This document shows positions 1 through 9,444 of a stretch of 64,000 nt of DNA, piece after piece. This DNA comes from Callipepla californica brunnescens (Eukaryota; Chordata; Aves; Galliformes; Odontophoridae): positions 558,001 through 622,000 of the forward strand of contig JALIRH010000118.1 of assembly GCA_023055505.1 (NCBI GenBank), read 5' to 3'. Made by a program: the position numbers and the translations under genes. The notes beneath the pieces are model-generated. The model saw only the letters and a program-made list of their open reading frames with translations, ran no database searches and was not told where the DNA came from. Every line of letters begins with the position of its first letter. The stretch's first letter is position 1.

Positions 1-286
1 CCAAGCCCCGCCATACTCTGTCCTGCCCTGCCTTGCCTTCCCTTGCCCTGCCCTGCCCTGCCATCCCTTGCCCTGCCCGACCCTGGTTTGCCTTGCACTG
101 CCCTGCATTGCATACCTTGCCCTGCCCTTCCATGCCCTGCCTTCTCTTGCCCTGCTTTGCCCTCCACTATCTATGCTTTGCCCTGCTTGGCCCTGCCTGA
201 CCCTGCCATGCGCTGCACTACCCTGCCCCACCCTGTCCTGCATTGCCCTGCCTTCCCTGCTCCGACCTGCCCTGCCCTGCCCTGCA
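1..286. repeat. Pentamer satellite (TGCCC)n, left edge of window
   Basis: Degenerate pentamer satellite, mostly CCTGC with CTTGC and CATGC variants. It continues off the left edge of the window. It joins ERV-a gag abruptly near base 287, so the 5' LTR, leader and first part of gag of that element are missing and satellite abuts coding sequence directly. The open frame that runs through this junction is accidental. Confidence 0.9.
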
Positions 287-1410
287 TAGCGGACGTAGAT
301 GTTTCAGCAGTCAAGATCTGTAAATCGGATCTCGAAGCTCCATCTATGGAGGATCCATTTGAGATCCAACCAATCATAACTCAAAAAACAAAAGAAGTGC
401 AAGATAGACCAGTGGGAGTGTCTCCTGAGCAATGGCCCCCTGCTGAAACATGCTTGCATGTGACAGCTCACCCATATACGGCAAGTGAGTTGATGGACCT
501 AGTACAACGGTTCCATCAAAAACCAAGGGAAAGCATGCCATCATGGCTCCTGAGGTTATGGGATGCAGGAGCTGAAAGCGTATTAGTTAGTGGGACAGAA
601 ATGTCTAAACTAGCATCTATAACCATACACCCAGCCCTGAGGCAAAGATTATATGCTGCCATCCATTATACTAATGAGAATCATTCTATTACAGATTGTT
701 TGATGGCAGCATGCCGCCTAACATGGCCTAACAAATCTGACATTCCACTTAATACCGGTTTATGGTCCTCTATGGAGGACCTCCAAGCATACATCCGAGA
801 ACTGGGTATGAGAGAGGCTACGTATTCAGAAAACTTTGAAAGCCCTGAGACAGAAAAATTTACGGCAGGTATGCGAGACCTAATACTACAGCAAGCCCCC
901 TCTCACCTTTATGGGACTTTGGTTTCCATACTAAACCCCTTAGTGGCTTCGGAGGCTATCGTCCAACAGGCAGCCCAGTTGGTGGCAGACCTTGGGGAAA
1001 TGGAGCGCATAAGAACTAGGCGCAATATCCGTATGATAGAAGAAGCTGAGGCATTCCCGATTAAAACTAGGAAGCCTGTCCCACGGATACCCCGATCGGG
1101 CCCCATACGGGTATCCCGGAAGACTATGTTTAATGATCTTATACGGGCCGGGGTTGCCTTTGCTAAAATCGATGGGCAACCCAACCATGTGTTGTTACAG
1201 CTTTGGAAACAACTGAGAAATGATCAAAAATTTCAGAGTACTCCCAGAAAATTGGGAGTACGAATAATACAGGCAGCACCACCAACAACTTGGAATTTGG
1301 CTGACTTTATAGTCCCAAATAGAAGAAAGAAACCTCCACAGGTGTCACGGGCTACAGTGCCTGAACCACCTGCAGTAAAAGACTTAGACCTAGCGAACTT
1401 CATGGAGTAA
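287..1410 (+). pseudogene. gag: ERV-a gag, 5'-truncated (ERVL-like)
   Basis: Retroviral Gag (capsid region to C-terminus) of the same family as ERV-d. From about codon 56 on it matches the ERV-d gag at 35172-36128 with seven amino-acid differences in 318 residues. The conserved capsid motif WLLRLWDAGAESV is present. No CCHC zinc knuckle is seen; the C-terminus is basic and proline-rich and ends at a TAA (1408-1410). The frame is open throughout, but the N-terminus is replaced by satellite, so the protein as written is not a functional Gag. At the position where ERV-d has a TAG (35151-35153), this copy has TGG, so ERV-a keeps the less damaged state there. The family call rests on shared motifs; confidence that it is retroviral gag is high. 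Confidence 0.88.
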
Positions 1411-1992
1411 CGAAGAACTCTGGTCCCTTTAGGGCCTCCAGATGTGACCGGAGGCCCTATGTAGAACTAGAGATATTTTGGTCAAATAAGAATATTCAAA
1501 AGGTGATGGCTCTAGTGGACACTGGTGCGGAAACATCAATTATATATGGAGACCCAACAAAATTTAAGGACAATAGAGTGATGATTGGTGGGTTTGGAGG
1601 ACAGACCATTCCGGTCACCCAAACATGGCTGAAATTGGGGGTTGGGCGTCTCCCACCCCGGGAGTATAAAGTGTCGATTGCCCCAATTCCAGAATACATC
1701 TTGGGCATAGACATTTTATGGGGTCTGGCTCTCCAGACAACTGTGGGAGAGTTCAGACCTCGACAGAGGTACATTAGTGTCTGGGCAATACAGACAGTAT
1801 TGAGGGGCCATGCACAACATGAGCCAATTTGTTTGCCGAAATCACGCCGGATTACTAATGTAAGACAGTATAGACTCCCGGGGGGGCAGGAAGAAATATC
1901 AAAGACGGTGCAGGAACTAGAAAAAGTAGGTATTATAAGACCTGCACATAGTCCATATAATTCCCCCATATGGCCAGTGCGGAAGTCGGATG
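1411..1992 (+). pseudogene. pol: ERV-a pol: protease and first part of RT, truncated
   Basis: Aspartic protease with the active-site motif ALVDTGAETS near codons 1-12 of the frame starting at 1503, the later motif ILGIDILWG, and then the RT entry motif SPYNSPIWPVRKSDG. Pol lies in the -1 frame relative to gag, and that frame is open upstream of 1503. The reading is cut at about 1992, right after the WPVRKSDG motif, where the sequence jumps to LTR sequence. All RT catalytic residues, RNase H and integrase are therefore missing. The remaining codons to 2084 are LTR read through in frame. Confidence 0.85.
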
Positions 1993-2174
1993 GAGACTCT
2001 CCTCTTGTTGGAGATCCCTCCCTGGTGGAGTTATCGGCGAGCCTCAACCATCATCAAGGTGAGCCAATCTCTTTTGCTATTTAGTTGTATACCATCTACT
2101 TAAAGCCTACCAAAAATATACCATCCTTTCGCACTACATCCTTGAAGTACTTTCTTTAGGGTTATTTCCCTACA
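1993..2174 (+). repeat. ERV-a 3' LTR remnant (R-U5 part)
   Basis: From CTCTTGTTGGAGATCC onward this matches the 3' half of the ERV-d 5' LTR (34320-34494) and ends in the same CCCTACA terminus. U3 is absent: pol is joined directly to the LTR interior. The flank that follows (CCTACCCAGACCTGCCC) is the same as the flank after ERV-d at 38958. Confidence 0.8.
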
Positions 2175-3716
2175 CCTACCCAGACCTGCCCTGTTTTCCC
2201 GTGCCCTGCCTTGACTTCCTTGCTTGGCCCTGCCCCACCCTGCCCTGCCTTGCTTTGCTCTGCCTTCCCCTTGACCTGCCCTGCCTTGCCTTCCCCTGCC
2301 CTGCCCTAATTTCCCCTGCCCTGCCTTGTCGTCCTTGCCTTGCCCTGCTTCACCCTGCTTTGCCTTCCCCTAACCTGCCCTGACCTGCCTTTCCCTGCCC
2401 TACCTTGCTCTCACCCGCCTTCCCTGCCATTCCTTGCCTTACTTTGCATTGCCCTGCCCTGCCCTATCATGACTTCCCCTGCCCTTCCTTGTCTTCCTTA
2501 CCTTGCCTGCCCCACCCTGACCTGCCTTGCTCTGACCCGCCCTGCCTTGTCTACCTTGCCTTGCTCTGCCCTGCCTATCCTTGCCATGCCCTGCCTTTTT
2601 CTGCCTTACCCTGCCCTGCGAAGCCCCGCCTTACCCTGCCCTGCGAAGCCCCGCCTTACCCTGCCCTGCGAAGCCCCGCCTTACCGTGCCCTGCCCTGCC
2701 TTGCCTTCCATTGCCCTGTCCTGCCTTGCCGTGCCCTGCTTAGCATGCCTTGCCGTGCCCTGCTTTGCCATGCCTTACCTTGCCCTTCCCTGCTTTGCCA
2801 TTCCACGCTCTTCCCTGCCCTGTCCTGCCTTCCCTTGCCCTGCCCTGCCCTGCCATCCCTTGCCGTGCCCTGCCCTTCCCTGTTTTGCCCTGCCCTGCTC
2901 TGCCTGTCCCTGCCCTGCTTTGCATGCCTTCCCTTGCCCTGCCCTGCCCTGCCTTTCCCTGCCTTTCCCTGCCTTGCCCTGCCTTGCCCTGCTTGGCACT
3001 GCCTGACCCTGCCTCGCGCTGCACTACCCTGTGCCACCTTGTCCTGCCTTGCCCTGTTTTCCCTACCTTGCCCTGTTTTCCCTGCCTTCTCTTGCCCTGC
3101 CTTCTCTTGCCCTGCCTTCTCTTGCCCTGCCTTGCCCTGCCCTGCCCTTCTCTGCCTTGCCCTGCCCTGCTTTGCATGCCTTACATTGCCCTGCCCTGCC
3201 CTGCCTTCCCTTGCCCTGCCCTGCCCTGTTTTCCCTTGCCCTGCCCTACCTTCCCTTGCCCTGCCCTGCCCTGCCTTCCCTTGCCCTGCCCTGCCTTCCC
3301 TTGCCCTGCCCTGCCCTACCTTCCCTTGCCCTGCCTTCCCTTGCCCTGCCCTGCCCTGCCTTCCCTTGCCCTGCCCTGCCCTGCCCTTCTCTGCCTTGCC
3401 CTGCCCTGCTTTGCATGCCTTACATTGCCCTGCCTTGCCCTGCCCTCCCTTGCACCTCCCTGCCCTGCCTTGCCCTGCACTATATTTGCCATGCCTTTCT
3501 TGGCCCTTCCTGGCCCTGCCTTGCCCTGTACTACTCTGCTTTACCCTGTCTTGCTTTGCCCTGCCTTCCCTGATCCACCCTGCCCTGCACTGCACTGCAT
3601 TGCCTTGCCTTGCCCTGCCCTGCCCAGCCCAGCCTTGCCCTGACTTTCCTTGCCTTGCCCTGCCAAGCCCTGCCCAGCCCAGCCTTGCCCTGCCTTTTCT
3701 TGCCTTGCCCTGCAAG
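2175..3716. repeat. Pentamer satellite block
   Basis: TGCCC-type satellite. Local sub-repeats of 20-25 bp (CCTTCCCTTGCCCTGCCCTG) dominate 3190-3400. Three tandem copies of a GCGAAGCCCCGCCTTACC landmark lie at 2618-2690. The block from about 2400 to the end is a diverged duplicate of about 6600-8057. No gene is seen. Confidence 0.92.
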
Positions 3717-3873
3717 GCAAGAAAATGAAAAGCCAAGTTAACATTAGCCTCAGCTTTATAAAACGAGCAAACTCACTGTGAAGTTCTGATTGCCTTACTC
3801 ATGGGGCACAATTGCTCTGCTGTGAGGATCCTAAAACACTACCTTCACTAAGTTAAGTTGGATATTCAATTAA
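3717..3873. other. 157-bp non-satellite spacer, copy 1
   Basis: AT-richer, non-pentamer sequence inside the array, starting around GAAAATGAAAAGCC and ending ATTCAATTAAGCC. It contains no open frame of note and matches no ERV segment in this window. It appears identical to 8058-8214. It may be a relic of the original flanking sequence or an unrecognised element fragment. Confidence 0.75.
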
Positions 3874-6800
3874 GCCCCGCCTTCCCTTGCCCTGCCCTGC
3901 CTTTCCCTGCCCTGCCCTGCCCTGCCTTTCATTGGCCTGCCCTGCCTTACATTACCTTGGCCTGTCCTGCCCTGCCGTACCTTGGCCTGCCCTGCCGTAC
4001 CTTGGCCTACCCTGCCGTACCTTGGCCTGCCCTGCCCTTTTCTGCCCTGCCTTCCCTTGCCCTTTTCTGCCCTGCCTTCACTTGCCCTGCCCTGCCCTGC
4101 CTTCCCTTGCCCTGCCCTGCCTTCCCTTCCCTTGCCCTGCCCTGCCTTCCCTTGCCCTGCCCTGCCTTCCCTTGCCCTGCCCTGCTTTGCCTTCCCTTGC
4201 CCTGCCCTGCCCTGCCTTCCCTTGCCCTGCCCTGCCCTGCCCTGCCTTCCCTTGCCCTGCCCTGCCTTCCCTTGCCCTGCCCTGCCCTGCCTTCCCTTGC
4301 CCTGCCCTGCCCTGCCTTCCCTTGGCTTGCCCTGCCCTGCCTTGCCTTGCCCTGCCTTGCCCTGCCCTGCTCTGCTGTCCCTTGCCCTGCCCTGCCTTAC
4401 CTTTCCCTTCCTTGCCCTGCCCTGCCTTCCCCTGCAGTGCCCTGCCCTCCCTTGTCCTGCCCTGCTTTGCATGCCTTGCCCTGCCCTGCCCTGCCTTGCC
4501 TTGCCCTGCCCTGCCTTGCCTTGCCCTGCCCTGCACTAACTTTGCCTTCCCTTGCTTGGCCTTCCTGGCCCTGCCCCGCCCTGTACTACCCTGCCCCACC
4601 CTTTTCTGCCTTGCCCTGCCTTCCCTGCTCCGCCCTGCCCTGCACTGCACTGCATTGCCTTGCCTTACCCTGCCAAACCCTGCCCAGCCCAGCCTTGCCC
4701 TGACTTTCATTGTCTTGCCCTGCCAAGCCCTGCCCAGCTCAGCTTTGCCCTGACTTTCCTTGCCTTGCCCTGCCCGGCTGTGCCCGGCCCTGTTTTGCCC
4801 TGCCTTCCCCTACCTTGCCGTGTATTCCTTGCCTTGCCCTGCCCTGCCCTGCCTTGCTTTACTCTGCCTTCCCCTTGACCTGCCCTGCCTTGCCTTCCAC
4901 TGCCCTGCCCTATTTTCCCCTGCCCTGCCTTGTCTTCCTTGCCTTGCCCTGCTTCACTCTGCATTGCCTTCCACTAACCTGCCCTGACCTGCCTTTCCCT
5001 GCCCTACCTTGCTCTGACCAGCCTTCCCTGCCTTTTCTTGCCTTACCTTGCCTTCCCCTGCCCTGCCTTGTCTTCGTTATCTTGCCTGCCCCACCCTGAC
5101 CTGCCTTGCTCTGACCCGCCCTGCCTTGTCTACCTTGCCTTGCTCTGCCCTGCCTATCCTTGCCATGCCCTGCCTTTTTCTGCTTTACCCTGCCCTGCGA
5201 AGCCCCGCCTTACCCTGCCTTGCGAAGCCCCGCCTTACCCTGCCCTGCGAAGCCCCGCCTTACCGTGCCCTGCCCTGCCTTGCCTTCCATTGCCCTGTCC
5301 TGCCTTTCCGTGCCCTGCTTAGCATGCCTTGCCGTGCCCTGCTTTGCCATGCCTTACCTTGCCCTTCCCTGCTTTGCCATTCCACGCTCTTCCCTGTCCT
5401 GCCCTGCCTTCCCTTGCCCTGCCCTGCCCTGCCATCCCTTGCCGTGCCCTGCCAAGCCCTGCCCAGCCCAGCCTTGCCCTGACTTTCCTTGCCTTGCCCT
5501 GCCCGGCTGTGCCCTGCCCTGCTTTGCCCTGCCTTCCCCTACCCTGCCGTGTATTCCTTGCCTTGCCTTACCCTGATCTGCCTTACTTTGCTCTGTCTTC
5601 CCCTAGACCTGCTCTGCCTTGCCTTCACCTTCCCTGCCCTATTTTCCCCTGCCCTACCTTGTCTTCCTTGCCTTGCCCTGCTTCACCCTGCTTTGCCTTC
5701 CCCTAACCTGCCCTGACCTGCCTTTCCCTGCCCTACCTTGCTCTGACCAGCCTTCACTGCCTTTCCTTGCCTTACCTTGCCTTCCCCTGCCCTGCCTTGT
5801 CTTCATTATCTTGCCTGCCCCACCCTGACCTTCCTAGCTCTGACCCGCCCTGCTTTGTCTTCCTTGCTTGCCCTGCCTTGACCTGTCCTGCCTATCCTGG
5901 CCTTGCCCTGCCTTGTTCTGCCTTACCTTGCCCTGCCAAGCCCCGCCTTACCCTGTCCTCCCCTGCCTTGCCTTCCCTTGCCCTTCCCTGCCTTGCCTTC
6001 CACTGCCCTGCTTTGCTGTCCCTTCCCCTGCCCTGCCTTGCCCTGCCCTGCTCTGCCCTGCTCTGACTTGCCCTGCCCTGCTTTGCATACCTTGCTCTGC
6101 TCTGCTTTGTCGTGCCATAACTTGCCCTGCCCTTCCCTGCCCTGCATTACCTTGTCTGCCTTGCCTTGCCCTGCTTTCCCTACCTGGCCCTGCTCCGCCC
6201 TGCCCTGCACTCCACTGCATAGCCTTGCCTTGCCCTGCCAAGCCCTGCCCAGCCCAGCGTTGCCCTGACTTTCCTTGCCTTGCCCTGCCAAGCCCTGCCC
6301 AGCTCAGCTTTGCCCTAACTTTCCTTGCCTTGCCGTGCCCGGCTGTGCCCTGCCCTGCTTTGCCCTGCCTTCCCCTACCCTGCTCTGTATTCCTTGCCTT
6401 GCCCTGCCCTGATCTGCCCTGCCCCGCCCTGCCTAGCATTACTCTGCCTTCCCCTTGACCTGCCCTGCCTTGCCTTCCCCTGCCCTGCCCCAATTTCCCC
6501 TGCCCTGCCTTGTCATCCTTGCCTTGCCCTGCTTCACCCTGCTTTGCCTTCCCCTTAATTGCAATGACCTGCCTTTCCCTGCCCTACCTTGCTCTGACCC
6601 GCCTTCCCTGCCATTCCTTGCCTTGCCTTGCATTGCCCTGCCCTGCCCTATCCTGACTTCCCCTGCCCTGCCTTGTCTTCCTTACCTTGCCTGCCTCACC
6701 CTGACCTGCCTTGCTCTGACCCGCCCTGCCTTGTCTACCTTGCCTTGCTCTGCCCAGCCTATCCTTGCCATGCCCTGCATTTTTCTGTTTTACCCTGCCC

Positions 6801-8057
6801 TGCGAAGCCCCGCCTTACTGTGCCCTGCCCTGTCTTGCCTTCCATTGCCCTGCCCCGACCTGCCTTGCCTTGCCCTGCCCTGCCTTTCCATGCCCTGCTT
6901 AGCATGCCTTGCCGTGCCCTGTTTGCCATGCCTTACCTTGCCCTTCCCTGCTTTGCCTTTCCATGCTCTTCCCTGTCCTGCCCTGCCTTCCCTTGCCCTG
7001 CCCTGCCCTGCTTTGCCATGCCTTACCTTGCCCTGCCCTTCCCTGCCCTGCCATCCCTTGCCGTGCCCTGCCCTTCCCTGTTTTGCCCTGCCCTGCTCTG
7101 CCTGTCCCTGCCCTGCTTTGCATGCCTTCCCTTGCCCTGCCCTGCCCTGCCGTTCCCTGCAATATCTTTGCCTTGCCCTGCTTGGCCCTGTCTGGCCCTG
7201 CCTTGTCCTGCACTATATTTGCCTTGCCCTGCTTGGCACTGCCTGACCCTGCCTCGCGCTGCACTACCCTGCGCCACCTTGTCCTGCCTTGCCCTGTTTT
7301 CCCTGCCCTGCCTTCCCTTCCCTTGCCCTGCCCTGCCTTCCCTTGCCCTGCCCTGCCCTGCCTTCTCTTGCCCTGCCCTGCCCTGCCTTCCCTTGCCCTG
7401 CCCTGCCTTCCCTTGCCCTGCCCTGCCTTCCCTTGCCCTGCCCTGCCCTGCCTTCCCTTGCCCTGCCCTGCCCTTCTCTGCCTTGCCCTGCCCTGCTTTG
7501 CATGCCTTACATTGCCCTGCCCTGCCCTGCCTTCCCTTGCCCTGCCCTGCCCTGTTTTCCCTTGCCCTGCCCTGCCTTCCCTTGCCCTGCCCTGCCCTGC
7601 CTTCCCTTGCCCTGCCCTGCCCTGCCTTCCCTTGCCCTGCCCTGCCCTGCCTTCCCTTGCCCTGCCTTCCCTTGCCCTGCCCTGCCTTCCCTTGCCCTGC
7701 CTTCCCTTGCCCTGCCCTGCCCTGCCCTTCTCTGCCTTGCCCTGCCCTGCTTTGCATGCCTTACATTGCCCTGCCTTGCCCTGCCCTCCCTTGCACCTCC
7801 CTGCCCTGCCTTGCCCTGCACTATATTTGCCATGCCTTTCTTGGCCCTTCCTGGCCCTGCCTTGCCCTGTACTACTCTGCTTTACCCTGTCTTGCTTTGC
7901 CCTGCCTTCCCTGATCCACCCTGCCCTGCACTGCACTGCATTGCCTTGCCTTGCCCTGCCCTGCCCAGCCCAGCCTTGCCCTGACTTTCCTTGCCTTGCC
8001 CTGCCAAGCCCTGCCCAGCCCAGCCTTGCCCTGCCTTTTCTTGCCTTGCCCTGCAAG
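3874..8057. repeat. Pentamer satellite block with higher-order landmarks
   Basis: Satellite with 20-bp sub-repeats at 4080-4330 and a chain of recurring longer landmarks, e.g. CTGACTTTCCTTGCCTTGCC and CCGTGTATTCCTTGCC (4816, 5549). Segment 4752-5010 recurs at about 12531-12789, on the other side of ERV-b. Segment 5030-5480 is a further copy of the region around 2480-2880. The block is a mosaic of duplicated satellite pieces. No gene is seen. Confidence 0.9.
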
Positions 8058-8214
8058 GCAAGAAAATGAAAAGCCAAGTTAACATTAGCCTCAGCTTTAT
8101 AAAACGAGCAAACTCACTGTGAAGTTCTGATTGCCTTACTCATGGGGCACAATTGCTCTGCTGTGAGGATCCTAAAACACTACCTTCACTAAGTTAAGTT
8201 GGATATTCAATTAA
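8058..8214. other. 157-bp non-satellite spacer, copy 2
   Basis: Second copy of the spacer at 3717-3873, offset by 4,341 bp, with no difference that I can see. The satellite after it also matches the satellite after copy 1 for about 300 bp (to about 8520), so the spacer was copied as part of a larger segmental duplication. Confidence 0.78.
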
Positions 8215-8619
8215 GCCCCGCCTTCCCTTGCCCTGCCCTGCCTTTCCCTGCCCTGCCCTGCCCTGCCTTTCATTGGCCTGCCCTGCCTTACATTACCTTG
8301 GCCTGTCCTGCCCTGCCGTACCTTGGCCTGCCCTGCCGTACCTTGGCCTACCCTGCCGTACCTTGGCCTGCCCTGCCCTTTTCTGCCCTGCCTTCCCTTG
8401 CCCTTTTCTGCCCTGCCTTCACTTGCCCTGCCCTGCCCTGCCTTCCCTTGCCCTGCCCTGCCTTCCCTTCCCTTGCCCTGCCCTGCCTTCCCTTGCCCTG
8501 CCCTGCCTTCCCTTGCCCTGTCCTGCCCTGCCTTCCCTTGTCCTGCTCTGCCGTCCCTTGCCTTGCCCTGCCTTGCCTTACCTTTCCCTGCCCTGCCCAG
8601 CCTTTCCTTGCCCTTCCCT
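8215..8619. repeat. Pentamer satellite between spacer and ERV-b
   Basis: TGCCC-type satellite including a CCGTACCTTGGCCTGCC sub-repeat (8316-8370). It meets the truncated RT of ERV-b near 8620, in the codons after the RT motif FAFMWRG. Confidence 0.88.
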
Positions 8620-9441
8620 GCCCCTCCACATGAAAGCAAACTGTGGTCTGCACTCTGTGGCCAAAGGAATAGAGAAGAATGCATTGGCAATGTCAGTGGT
8701 AGCATACCACTTGGCTGCTTTTGACTCCAGTTCATATTGCAGCTCCAACATATCTGGCACAGCAGCGCTCAGTGGGGGTGTGACTTCATTCAGACCACGG
8801 TAATCTACCGTCAGCCTCCATTCTCCATTGGATTTACGTACCGGCCATATGGGGCTGTTAAACGGGGAGTGAGTTTTGCTGATCACTCCCTGGCCCTCTA
8901 ACTGACGGATCAAATTATGAATGGGGAGGAAGGAATCCCTGTTGGTGCGGTATTGCCGTCTGTGTACTGTTCTCGTAGCAATTGGTACCTGCTGCTCTTT
9001 TACTTTCAGTACCCCCACAACAGACGGATCTTCTGACAGGCCAGGTAAAATAGACAGCTGCTGAATGTTGTCTGCATCTACAGCAGCTATTCCAAAAGCC
9101 CATCGGTATCCCTTGGGATCCTTGAAATGTCCCCTTCTAAGATAATCAATACTGAGTATGCATGGAGCCCCCTGTCCAGTCACTATACGATGTTTCTGCC
9201 AGTCTTTACCGGTGAGGCTTATTTCTGCCTCCAACACAGACAATTCCTGAGAGCCCCCAGTCACTCCAGAAATATTAATCAATTCTGTCCCTTTATAACT
9301 CGAAGGCATTAGAGTGCACTGTGCACCAGCGTCCACCAGTGCCTTATATTTTTGTGGCTCTGATGTGCCAGGCCATCGAATCCACACAGTCCAATACACT
9401 CTATTATCCCTTTCCGTCCCCTGGCTGAGGGCAGGGCCCCT
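8620..9441 (-). pseudogene. pol: ERV-b pol: protease and N-terminal RT, truncated
   Basis: Read from directly after the UAG at 9444-9442 in the same frame as gag. The protease active site reads KALVDAGAQCTLMP: the usual D-T/S-G is D-A-G here, while the ERV-e copy has DTG. The later motif ILSIDYLRRGHF follows. RT begins with SPFNSPIWPVRKSNGEWRL and includes VDYRGLN and the first catalytic-aspartate region TTDIANAFFSIPLA. The frame then runs into satellite near 8620, before YIDD. There is no internal stop, so loss of function comes from truncation and possibly from the DAG change. ERV-e is the close relative (50977-52533). Confidence 0.88.
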
Positions 9442-9444
9442 CTA
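9418..9444 (-). promoter_or_regulatory. Putative gag-pol UAG readthrough site with hairpin (ERV-b)
   Basis: Gag ends in CAA-TAG (9444-9442) and pol continues in the same frame: TAG AGG GGC CCT. Five bases after the stop, CCCTG and CAGGG can pair across an 8-base loop (9436-9418). ERV-e has the same stop, the same next bases and the same hairpin. Gammaretroviruses are known to suppress a gag UAG with help from a downstream structure; use of that mechanism here is inferred. Confidence 0.6.

Noticed and set aside
287..2174. ERV-a and ERV-d as two independent insertions at a preferred site
   Set aside because: They share a long non-periodic right flank, which fits duplication of one insertion better.
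2681..3736. Long open frames on - with Q-G-R-A-G or Q-G-K-A-G repeats resembling collagen-like or RNA-binding low-complexity proteins
   Set aside because: Antisense of the same pentamer; the Gly-rich look is a by-product of GGGCA.
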